Below are positions 1 through 5,336 of a stretch of 5,336 nt of DNA, piece after piece. The number at the start of each line of letters is the position of its first letter. The first letter of the stretch is position 1. Source of the stretch: Kiritimatiellota bacterium (GTDB taxonomy: Bacteria > Verrucomicrobiota > Lentisphaeria > Victivallales > JAADHT01); NCBI GenBank assembly GCA_013151705.1, contig JAADHT010000043.1, positions 1 through 5,336 on the forward strand. Reading direction: 5' to 3'. Both the position numbers and the translations under genes were made by a program. The notes under the pieces are model-generated. The model was given only the letters and a program-made list of their open reading frames with translations, ran no database searches and had not been told where the DNA came from.

Positions 1-1
1 G

Positions 2-3000
2 GGCGCCGCGTCGAAGAGTATGAAACTGCTGCGTGTTCCATTATCACCCGGGGCGATTGGAAAAGTGGATTTGGAGTTGTTTTTCGAGAAAAACATTCGT
101 GGAACCGCTTCGCTCGACATTCCGGTGTTGAGAGTTTTGAAGGCGAAAAGCGTGAGGGGATATCTTCTGCTCGCGGCTTCCCGCGGGCTTTCATTGGCCG
201 GGAGCGGGACCGTCGAACTGAAAAAAGTCCATCCCGGATCCGTTCCATTCAAGATTCCGGGGTTGCTGCTCTCCTACAAGTTCAAAGGGCAGAAATGGAG
301 CGGCAAGGTTGACATCACCCACGAGAAGACATCTTTCGTCTCGGAGATATTTCATCTTTCCACGGTGGGGGAGGGGGCGGTTTACGGACTCTCTTTTTTC
401 AATTACAGGATTTCCGGAGCTCCTACCGACAAATTGGTGGTGGCGTTGCGGAAAGGAATGAACAATCCCGAGTTCACGGGAGCCGACATCGTCGATTGGC
501 GGAAAATCAAAGAGAACGAATCCCATCAATTCTGGCGGGTGAACTTCAAGGAAAAACTGTTCGGCGACTACAAGCTGCTGGTCACATACGAGTCGTCCCT
601 CCTGTCCGACAAAAAAACCGCGGTTTTGAGGTTCGGAGACATTTTCACGGAGAACGCGGCGGCCGAAAGCGGTTTCATCGTCGTGGCGAGCAAGGAAAAC
701 CTCAAGATCACGGAGAAGAAACTCTCCTCAGCCTCCATTATGGAGCTTGAGGCTTCGGAACTCCCACGCGAATACGCCTCCCTCGTTCAGAATCCGATTA
801 TCAAGGCCTACAAGTTTTATCAGTCCCCGCATTGGTTCGACGCGGAGATCGCGGAGTTTTCGCGCGAGAAACTCGTGGGAACGGTTATCGACTACGCGAG
901 ACTCGACACGCGCGTCGCTTTGAACGGAGAACTCGTCACCAAAGTGGATTGCAGACTGAAAAACGCCTTGCGCCAGTTCATCTCCATGAAACTGCCGAAA
1001 AACGCCGAGTTGTGGAATGTCAGCGTCGACGGTGTCCGGAAACGCGTCTCCAAATCGGCGTCCGAGGGAAAGGAGGTCTACCTTATTCCCATACCCCGCA
1101 AAAAAGACACGGAGGAACCAATCGCGCTCTCAATCTCCTACGCTAGAAAACTTGACGCTCCGCTGGGGGCCGGAATATCGATGCGTCTCATGGCTCCGGA
1201 ATTCGATGTGGACGCTCTGTCTCTGAAGTGGAGGGTGACCGTGCCGGAGAATTACGATTTCACATCGATCGACGGCAATCTGATGACGCGTCAAGCACCT
1301 CGTTTGAGCGGTTTCTCCGGAATGTTTTCCAATATGGCGCTTTGGTGGAGCAATTGGACGCGGACTGGTGTTCCGAGTGGATTTATAATGGTTCTAATCG
1401 GCTCTCTGCTTTTGGCGTACGCTTGGGGCCGCGGAAAACTTCGGATTCTGCTGAGCGTCGTAGCGACGGTTGGAATTCTTGTTGGCGTCGCATGGCTTCT
1501 GGGGTCGTTGTCAAGGCATGGCATCCAAGCGCCGGCCGTTTCGACCCTGAACAGCGTGGTGTTCACGAAAATGTTCGCCACCGGCGCCAACACGCCGGCG
1601 ATCAACATCACGGTGGAGGACATGGAGGCGTCCACGTTTATGAAATTCTTCTGGTTTATCGTAATTATGGCGCCCGCCTTGTATTTGCTTCGTATGGGGT
1701 TCAAGAGGAAAAGCGCGTTTTTTTTCGCGGCGGCGACGACGTTTGCCCTGTTCGCTTTGAGCAGATGGCTTCCGGCGAGCCGTCTGCTGGCCATCGCTTT
1801 GGCGACGCTTATTCCGCTCGCTTTCGCCGTGTTCTCCGTTTTGCTTGTTTTTAAAAAATCGAAAGCTGCGAGAATCGCGGCCGCGGCGGCGCTTCCCCTC
1901 CTGCTTTTCTGCTCCACTTCCGTGATGGCCGGGGAACAGAGGGTATTGATCGACGACGCGGTCTACGCCGTGTCGGCGTCGAACGTCGAGGTGAAGGCGG
2001 TCGCGAGTTTCACGGTTTCCGCCAAAGCTCCCGGCGAGGTTCTGCTGGTCCCGGCTCCCGCCGGCATAACCGGCGAGTTGCCTGAAAACGACGACATAAG
2101 GCTGGAGCGGAAAGGCGGAGACTACTATTTGAAGCTGCTTTCCGCCGGAGAGTGGAAATTCAAACTGACTCTGCTGCTGCCGTTGAAAAAGGACAAGGAT
2201 GGAGCGTTCTCGTTTCCGCTGCCGCTGGCGAATTCCAGGAAAAACAGCGTCGAGGTGACGGTGAACATCGAAAACACCGATATAAGCGCCGCGGAGGCGG
2301 TCTTCTTCAAAACATCGCCAGCAGGCGGAAAACTCACCGCCCGAGCGTCGTTCGTGCCCGGAACGAAACCGGTCTTCCGCCTGTTTCCGCTGAAACGCAA
2401 AGTCGGAAGCGAAAGCGTGCGGTTTTTCGTCGACACGTCGTCGCTCGCGAATTTCGCGGGCGGCGTGGTTGAGATAAAACATCTGCTGGATTTCAATATC
2501 GCTCAAGGCGAACTCGCGAAGTTCGCGGTTGAAATCCCGCCGCCTATGAAGGTTACCGCCGTCTCCGCTCCAGATCTCGGAGCTTGGAGATACAGTGCGA
2601 AGACGAATGAACTGGAGGTCTTTCTCACCCAACCACATCACGACAAACTGAAAATGGTGGTCACCACCCAGATCCCCGATTGCGTTCTGCCATACGAGAG
2701 GAAACTGCAGGTTCTCAAAGTGACGGGAGCGGAGAAACAGCACGGAAGTTTTGGTATAAGCGTTTCGCCTGGCGTTAGAATCGAGGTTGCCGGAACCGAG
2801 GGGATGAGTCCGATAAACAGCTCCGATTTCACCGCTCGCGGGAACCTCGGGAGTCCGAAAATGAGAAAGGCCTACAGATACTTCAATTCAGAGGCCTTCG
2901 CGCGGGTTAAAGCGTTTCCCGTCAATCCGGAGATACGGATTTCCGAGAAATGCGTGGTGGGATTCGACGAGGAGAAAACCACCCTGGTTTCGGATATGGC

Positions 3001-5008
3001 GCTGGAGGTGTCGAAAGCCGGAGTGTTCGACATTTCGGTGGAGATACCGAAGGGATTCGATGTCGACAAGGTTACCGGCGACAGTGTCAGGCATTGGGAT
3101 GATATCAAGAAAGACGGGAAGCGTCTGGTTGTCGTTCATTTCGCCAAACGCGTTTTGGGCGCGACGCTTCTGCATATGGAATTGATGTCGGAAAAACCGC
3201 GGACGGCGACGCTTGTCGTTCCCAGACTACACGTTCTGGAAGCGAGAAAGCTCAAAGGCGCGCTGACGATCAATCTGGAGCGCGGCACCAGGATGGACAT
3301 CCGCGAAAAACGCGGATTGGAAAGCGCTCCGCTCCCCATGAGCGGAGCCAAATCCTCGAGACGGTTTTCGATAGTCCGACTCGATTGGATGCTGAAAATC
3401 GATCTCGAAGTGGCATCGCCCTGGGTGCAACTCGACAACCTGCAGATTTGCGGAATATCCGACGGAGCTCTTGAATTCAAATCGATTTTCCGATACAAAA
3501 TAGAAAACGCCGGTGTGAAGCGTTTCAGATTGCGTCTTCCCGCGGCGGCGGAGGTGCCCGAATTTATAGGCCGCGATGTTATGTCGTATGTGAAGCTGGA
3601 TTCGGGAGTTTGGGAGGTGGAGCTCCAGAGAAAAGTTTTGGGATCCTACAAACTCGAGGTGAAATTCAGAACGCCCGTTAAGGATATGGGGAAAGTCGCC
3701 ATCCGTCCGGTGGAGGTGCTGGGTATCGACATTCAAAAGGGTTATTTCGCGATTGTCGCGGAGGATTCGCTGCGGGTCAAGTGTTTGAGGACTCAAGGAG
3801 ACCTTTCGAAATTCGACGCGAGAAAAATTCCCGGGAAATTCAATTCCAAATATCTCGCCGACACCGTCTTTTGCTATAGAACCGTGGGAACCGACTATTC
3901 GGTGGAGGTGAGCGTGGGGCGAGACAAGGCGGTCAAGCTGCTGCGGGCCGAAATCAGGAATCTCACATTGACTTCGCTGGTGTCGTTGGAGGGGAATATC
4001 ATAACGAGAACTCTGGTCGATCTCGTGAACGTCGGCAGCGAGCATTTTCTCGCCTTGAAACTGCCGCCGAACAGCCGACTATGGTCCGTGTTTATCGATA
4101 GAACCGATTCTTTGAGCAATCCCGGCCAGCCGGTCGAGGCGGCGAGGGAGAATGGTCGAATCCTCATTCCGCTCAAGCAGAAGTCGGACAAACCGCAGAA
4201 AATCGAATTGGTTTACTCGACCAAGCCGGACATGAATTGGCGCCTCGCCCGCCAAGCTTACGCGGGGCCCGAATTCGAGTTGCCTTTGAACAATATATCC
4301 TGGACCCTCTATTTGCCGGAGAAGATGGAGTACTATGATTTCTCCGGCACCTTGAAATACAAGGAGAGACGATGGATACCAACTCCGGAAATGAACCTTT
4401 CGGAATACGATAGAGTCAATTCCGAGAAGAAGTGGCGCAAAAAGAGAATGGTCAAACAATGGCTTTCAAAAGCCGCTTCGAGCGCGGCCAGCGGCAACAT
4501 CCAGGAGGCCAACGCCGCGTTCCAGAACGCCTCCGACTTCGCGCTCGACGACAACGAGCTCCGCGAGGACGTTCAAGGAGAATGGCGGGAGGCGCAGTCG
4601 CTGAACGTCCTGAATCTCTTTCAGAAACGCTCGCGCCGGCAAGTAAAAGGAGGCGCCGCTTTGAATTCCGGTGGCGCGCGGACGAATAAATACGACTTGA
4701 GCCAAGTCAGCGGAAAAGAGATGCGCACGGTGAAGTCGATATCCAATAAGATGTTCAAACAACAGCTGGCGGCCGTCTCCTCGGCCAAACCGCTGGTCTT
4801 CTCCCTGCCCGAGAACGGCCGGAAGGTGGAATTCACGCGTCCGTTGCAGGTGAGCGGCGACACTCCCATGCGCGTCTCCTTCAGCGTGAAGACGGTGGAA
4901 AACAGGAAAAGCGGAAGCGGTCCGATCACCGCGTTTCTCGCGCTGACCGCCCTTCTGTTTCTCATCTACAAATTCGCCGCGGTTCTTGCGGGAAAACCAA
5001 CAAGATGA
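2..5008 (+). CDS. giant repeat-built membrane-anchored envelope protein, function unknown (5'-truncated)
   Basis: The frame is open from base 2 to the TGA at 5006-5008. The first in-window ATG is at base 20 (1662 codons onward), but six sense codons precede it, the purine-rich GAAGAG at 13-18 lies too close to be a ribosome site, and M1 aligns with the interior of a repeat in the second half (K1034). I therefore treat the gene as cut by the window edge. Order of parts: β-rich module (1-420), membrane segments (454-469, 474-495, 541-558, 565-581, 588-611), signal-peptide-like segment (612-637), second β-rich module (638-1450), helical stretch (1463-1530), short β domain (1591-1626), and C-terminal anchor (1636-1657) with a basic tail. 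I see no catalytic motif or nucleotide-binding loop. The absence of enzyme motifs and the repeat architecture suggest a structural or scaffold role at the cell envelope, which is inference. I do not recognise the family. Reality of the gene is near certain; the function is unknown. Confidence 0.97.
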   Translation, partial: GAASKSMKLLRVPLSPGAIGKVDLELFFEKNIRGTASLDIPVLRVLKAKSVRGYLLLAASRGLSLAGSGTVELKKVHPGSVPFKIPGLLLSYKFKGQKWSGKVDITHEKTSFVSEIFHLSTVGEGAVYGLSFFNYRISGAPTDKLVVALRKGMNNPEFTGADIVDWRKIKENESHQFWRVNFKEKLFGDYKLLVTYESSLLSDKKTAVLRFGDIFTENAAAESGFIVVASKENLKITEKKLSSASIMELEASELPREYASLVQNPIIKAYKFYQSPHWFDAEIAEFSREKLVGTVIDYARLDTRVALNGELVTKVDCRLKNALRQFISMKLPKNAELWNVSVDGVRKRVSKSASEGKEVYLIPIPRKKDTEEPIALSISYARKLDAPLGAGISMRLMAPEFDVDALSLKWRVTVPENYDFTSIDGNLMTRQAPRLSGFSGMFSNMALWWSNWTRTGVPSGFIMVLIGSLLLAYAWGRGKLRILLSVVATVGILVGVAWLLGSLSRHGIQAPAVSTLNSVVFTKMFATGANTPAINITVEDMEASTFMKFFWFIVIMAPALYLLRMGFKRKSAFFFAAATTFALFALSRWLPASRLLAIALATLIPLAFAVFSVLLVFKKSKAARIAAAAALPLLLFCSTSVMAGEQRVLIDDAVYAVSASNVEVKAVASFTVSAKAPGEVLLVPAPAGITGELPENDDIRLERKGGDYYLKLLSAGEWKFKLTLLLPLKKDKDGAFSFPLPLANSRKNSVEVTVNIENTDISAAEAVFFKTSPAGGKLTARASFVPGTKPVFRLFPLKRKVGSESVRFFVDTSSLANFAGGVVEIKHLLDFNIAQGELAKFAVEIPPPMKVTAVSAPDLGAWRYSAKTNELEVFLTQPHHDKLKMVVTTQIPDCVLPYERKLQVLKVTGAEKQHGSFGISVSPGVRIEVAGTEGMSPINSSDFTARGNLGSPKMRKAYRYFNSEAFARVKAFPVNPEIRISEKCVVGFDEEKTTLVSDMALEVSKAGVFDISVEIPKGFDVDKVTGDSVRHWDDIKKDGKRLVVVHFAKRVLGATLLHMELMSEKPRTATLVVPRLHVLEARKLKGALTINLERGTRMDIREKRGLESAPLPMSGAKSSRRFSIVRLDWMLKIDLEVASPWVQLDNLQICGISDGALEFKSIFRYKIENAGVKRFRLRLPAAAEVPEFIGRDVMSYVKLDSGVWEVELQRKVLGSYKLEVKFRTPVKDMGKVAIRPVEVLGIDIQKGYFAIVAEDSLRVKCLRTQGDLSKFDARKIPGKFNSKYLADTVFCYRTVGTDYSVEVSVGRDKAVKLLRAEIRNLTLTSLVSLEGNIITRTLVDLVNVGSEHFLALKLPPNSRLWSVFIDRTDSLSNPGQPVEAARENGRILIPLKQKSDKPQKIELVYSTKPDMNWRLARQAYAGPEFELPLNNISWTLYLPEKMEYYDFSGTLKYKERRWIPTPEMNLSEYDRVNSEKKWRKKRMVKQWLSKAASSAASGNIQEANAAFQNASDFALDDNELREDVQGEWREAQSLNVLNLFQKRSRRQVKGGAALNSGGARTNKYDLSQVSGKEMRTVKSISNKMFKQQLAAVSSAKPLVFSLPENGRKVEFTRPLQVSGDTPMRVSFSVKTVENRKSGSGPITAFLALTALLFLIYKFAAVLAGKPTR
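20..1279 (+). repeat. internal domain duplication, copy 1 (protein level, residues 1-420)
   Basis: This part of the large protein aligns with residues 1034-1447, with offsets drifting only between 1023 and 1033. Matching anchors are G14/G1047, G47/G1080, the PEFxGxD motif at 150-156 and 1180-1186, W172/W1198 followed by G182-x-YKL / G1208-x-YKL, G218/G1241, KLPxN at 324-328 and 1347-1351 with W332/W1355, PEF at 393 and 1417 followed after eight residues by W in both, and YDF at 412-414 and 1439-1441. Several stretches of 15-17 residues align without gaps at about 50% identity. The DNA has diverged, so the duplication is old. The copy is incomplete at the left because the window starts inside it. 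Confidence 0.88.
1379..1852 (+). other. five-helix membrane block in the middle of the giant protein
   Basis: Hydrophobic segments lie at about residues 454-469, 474-495, 541-558, 565-581 and 588-611. The short connectors RGKLR (471-475) and RMGFKRK (558-564) are basic, as is the KKSKAAR stretch (612-618) that follows. The connectors 496-540 and 582-587 are less charged. By the positive-inside rule the basic connectors are cytoplasmic, which puts the N-terminal β module outside. With the signal-like segment that follows as a sixth crossing, the second β module also lies outside. The segments contain no acidic residue that would suggest a proton channel. Confidence 0.85.
1853..1930 (+). other. 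internal signal-peptide-like segment with possible leader-peptidase site
   Basis: Residues 612-637 look like a textbook signal peptide in the middle of the chain. There is a basic n-region (K612, K613, K615, R618), an Ala/Leu-rich hydrophobic core (619-631), a polar c-region, and V635-M-A637 before G638, which satisfies small residues at -3 and -1. Immediately afterwards the β-rich exported-type sequence starts. I see no convincing start codon with a ribosome site just before it, so it is translated as part of the large chain. It either acts as a sixth membrane helix or is cleaved to release the second half. It is probably a relic of a once separate gene. Confidence 0.7.
3119..4360 (+). repeat. 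internal domain duplication, copy 2 (protein level, residues 1034-1447)
   Basis: This is the partner of the module at bases 20-1279, with the same order of anchors and near-constant spacing. Small length differences occur in the loops, for example four extra residues in copy 1 between PEFxGxD and the following W. Here the module is preceded by about 400 further residues of the same fold style (638-1033), whose counterpart in the first half would lie upstream of the window. The alternating hydrophobic/polar pattern and the G-x-Y-x-L-x-V strands point to β-sandwich domains. Confidence 0.88.
3300..3348 (+). other. two adjacent perfect inverted repeats inside the coding region
   Basis: TCCGCG-AAAAA-CGCGGA spans 3300-3316. 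It is followed by GCTCCGCTC (3326-3334), loop CCCAT, and GAGCGGAGC (3340-3348), a perfect 9-bp stem with a 5-base loop. Six-bp stems occur several times in this gene by chance, but a 9-bp stem with a short loop is expected only about 0.1 times in 5 kb. The stretch encodes a variable loop between conserved strands in the second half. A role, such as slowing the ribosome between domains, is speculation. Confidence 0.35.
4406..4609 (+). other. charged helical segment, possibly one TPR-like helix pair (residues 1463-1530)
   Basis: After the last β repeat the composition changes to Lys/Arg/Glu/Ala-rich. The segment starts with a basic helix around WRKKRMVKQWL (1472-1482). It continues with alanine-rich helices holding SGNIQEANAAFQNA (1491-1504), which resembles the A-x-x-G-x-x-x-x-A-x-x-x-F pattern of tetratricopeptide-type helix pairs. 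Only one such unit is visible, so the assignment is tentative. It may be a stalk or interaction surface between the β repeats and the C-terminal anchor. Confidence 0.5.
4790..4990 (+). other. C-terminal β domain and single membrane anchor
   Basis: Residues 1591-1626 form a compact set of β strands in which an LPENGR turn is followed by VEFTRPLQV. A Gly/Ser-rich linker (about 1630-1635) and a hydrophobic helix at 1636-1657 follow, ending with the short basic tail GKPTR. An out-to-in orientation with the basic tail in the cytoplasm fits the topology deduced for the central membrane block. The protein would then be tethered at both ends of its second half. Confidence 0.75.
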
Positions 5009-5023
5009 AATTTAGCTTTTACC

Positions 5024-5062
5024 GTTTCGCGGTCCGATTCAGACCGCGAAACATTGATTTGT
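5024..5062 (+). terminator. stem-loop terminator of the large gene
   Basis: GTTTCGCGGTC (5024-5034) and GACCGCGAAAC (5042-5052) form a perfect 11-bp stem with a 7-base loop, starting 15 bases after the stop codon of the large gene. It is followed by a broken T-rich tail (ATTGATTTGTT). The tail is weaker than a classic run of T, so termination may be partial. The position directly after the gene and before a convergent frame supports the role. Confidence 0.7.
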
Positions 5063-5100
5063 TCGCTGAGAGGGTCTCGAAAGGTGTCGTTAGTGTTCGT

Positions 5101-5143
5101 CAAGCCTGCCCACGCTAGCTCAACGAGCGAAGGTGGGTGGTTG
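5101..5143. other. imperfect intergenic palindrome (stem about 11 bp plus inner stem)
   Basis: CAA, CC and GCCCAC (5101-5113, with single bulges at 5104 and 5107) pair with GTGGGT, GG and TTG (5133-5143), including one G-T wobble. Inside, CGCT (5113-5116) can pair with AGCG (5126-5129), or GCTC (5118-5121) with GAGC (5125-5128). There is no T run on either side, so it is a poor intrinsic terminator. Together with a small hairpin at 5068-5078 and the short terminal match CGCT (5064-5067) / AGCG (5155-5158), it could be part of a dispersed palindromic element. Only a genome search would tell. Confidence 0.5.
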
Positions 5144-5171
5144 AAAAGGTGTTGAGCGTTTACCTTTTTTT
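5144..5171 (+). terminator. weak A/T hairpin ending in seven T, possible second terminator
   Basis: AAAAGGT (5144-5150) pairs perfectly with ACCTTTT (5162-5168), and the arm runs into seven T at 5165-5171. The stem is mostly A-T pairs and the loop is 11 bases, so it is energetically weak. It overlaps the last codons of the proposed minus-strand gene, whose AAA-AAA-AGG-TAA ending creates the T run. It could back up the first terminator for plus-strand transcription, or it could be coincidental. Confidence 0.35.
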
Positions 5172-5336
5172 AATGATATTAACTACAAGTATTGTTTCCG
5201 TGATTCCCGTCTCAGCTTTCAAGCCGACACTCGTACCGTCGAGTGGAGCGGCGTATCCCAAAGTCAATGTTGTTGTTCCCAAGGGATAATCCGCATGAAT
5301 TTTCAATTTATCTTGGCAGGATATTGATTCTCCCGA
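5160..5336 (-). CDS. C-terminal end of a convergent gene, unrecognised product (truncated by window edge)
   Basis: On the minus strand the frame beginning at base 5336 is open for 58 codons and stops at TAA (5162-5160). The start lies outside the window. The peptide reads like the last strands of a soluble β-rich protein. It contains LKIHADYPLGTTTLTLGY and then LKAETGITETILVVNI, alternates hydrophobic and polar residues, and ends in the basic tail KKR. Start-of-codon G is frequent, as in real genes. Codon choice differs from the large gene, with more A-ending codons such as ACA and GGA, and AT content is higher. Its end faces the large gene across 151 bases holding terminator-like hairpins, as expected for convergent genes. 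A 58-codon open frame can arise by chance, and a plus-strand frame at 5149-5289 competes, so confidence is moderate. No family is recognised. Confidence 0.5.
   Translation of the reverse strand, partial: SGESISCQDKLKIHADYPLGTTTLTLGYAAPLDGTSVGLKAETGITETILVVNIIKKR

Larger units (their letters stand above)
1931..4360 (+). repeat. about five tandem ~165-170-residue β units (protein level, residues 638-1447)
   Basis: The second half can be read as a finer repeat. Each unit has a strand ending in a proline, of the form φ-x-φ-P, then usually a V..V segment and often a Trp, then a charged turn and the strand pair φ-G-x-Y/L-x-L-x-φ. The marker prolines are P678, P840, P1010, P1174 and P1349, giving periods of 162, 170, 164 and 175. 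A second marker, a Gly opening a G-x-φ-x-I strand 53-70 residues after the proline, falls at G909, G1080 and G1241, with periods of 171 and 161. The Trp marker occurs at 856 and 1026 (period 170). The first unit is the least certain, and the other four are clear by eye. The first half carries equivalent Gly markers at 47 and 218, again 171 apart. Confidence 0.7.

Noticed and set aside
1..19. A ribosome binding site (GAAGAG at 13-18) for a start at base 20
   Set aside because: Only one base separates it from the ATG, and the protein alignment shows that M1 is internal to a repeat unit.
1581..1598. Short GC-rich inverted repeats such as CCGGCG/CGCCGG here and CGCCGG/CCGGCG at 2059-2075
   Set aside because: Six-bp stems with short loops are expected several times in 5 kb of this composition, and both lie within coding sequence with nothing else to mark them.
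1901..1930. A lipobox at C631 in the internal signal-like segment
   Set aside because: The residue before the cysteine is Phe (LLFC), which the lipoprotein signal peptidase consensus does not allow, and the VMA site lies six residues later.
1511..2743. A long minus-strand frame of about 410 codons
   Set aside because: It is antisense to clearly repeat-structured coding sequence, is rich in Arg, Gln and His as expected for a shadow frame, and has no start signal.
3227..4045. A minus-strand frame of about 272 codons
   Set aside because: It is antisense to the conserved duplicate half of the large gene and has shadow-type composition rich in His, Arg, Ser and Gln.
5005..5118. A 37-codon plus frame starting at an ATGA overlap with the stop of the large gene, which would suggest translational coupling
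   Set aside because: It runs straight through the 11-bp terminator stem-loop, its peptide is Arg/Val-rich without a recognisable pattern, and it ends in TAG inside the next hairpin. The ATGA is most likely chance.
5118..5157. GCTCAAC and GTTGAGC match the R''/R' consensus (RYYYAAC / GTTRRRY) of integron attC sites
   Set aside because: The span is only 40 bases, the stretches where L'' and L' should pair are not complementary, and no integrase or cassette gene is present.

Overview
The window is almost entirely one very large plus-strand gene (about 94% of the bases). It is followed by a short intergenic stretch rich in inverted repeats and by what looks like the tail end of a convergent minus-strand gene. 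The sequence is bacterial in style: uninterrupted coding, moderately GC-rich codons, and signal-peptide and membrane logic of the envelope type. The big product is a β-rich, repeat-built envelope protein anchored in the membrane. Giant exported proteins of this general kind are common, and mostly uncharacterised, in the Planctomycetota/Verrucomicrobiota/Lentisphaerota group. I suggest that group only as a weak inference; nothing here, such as an rRNA or marker gene, fixes the taxon.

Layout. (1) Bases 2-5008, plus: a coding region open at the left edge. Residue numbers below count from the first in-window ATG at base 20, which is probably not the true start. Residues 1 to about 420 are β-rich. 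Residues 454-637 hold six hydrophobic segments, and the last of these looks exactly like a signal peptide. Residues 638 to about 1450 are a second β-rich module. Residues about 1463-1530 are helical, about 1591-1626 are β again, and 1636-1657 are a C-terminal membrane anchor. (2) Bases 5009-5159: no convincing gene, but a perfect 11-bp stem-loop just after the stop codon, a second larger imperfect hairpin, and a weak A/T hairpin ending in seven T. (3) Bases 5160-5336, minus: an open frame of 58 codons entering from the right edge and stopping at 5160, convergent with the large gene.

The main result is internal architecture. The β module before the membrane block (residues 1-420) aligns along its length with residues 1034-1447 after it, so the protein carries two paralogous halves. 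Inside the second half a finer unit of about 165-170 residues repeats about five times. By the positive-inside rule both halves would lie on the outer (periplasmic) face. Because M1 aligns with the middle of a repeat in the second half, the gene should extend well upstream of the window. I do not recognise a named family or a function, so no gene symbol is given.
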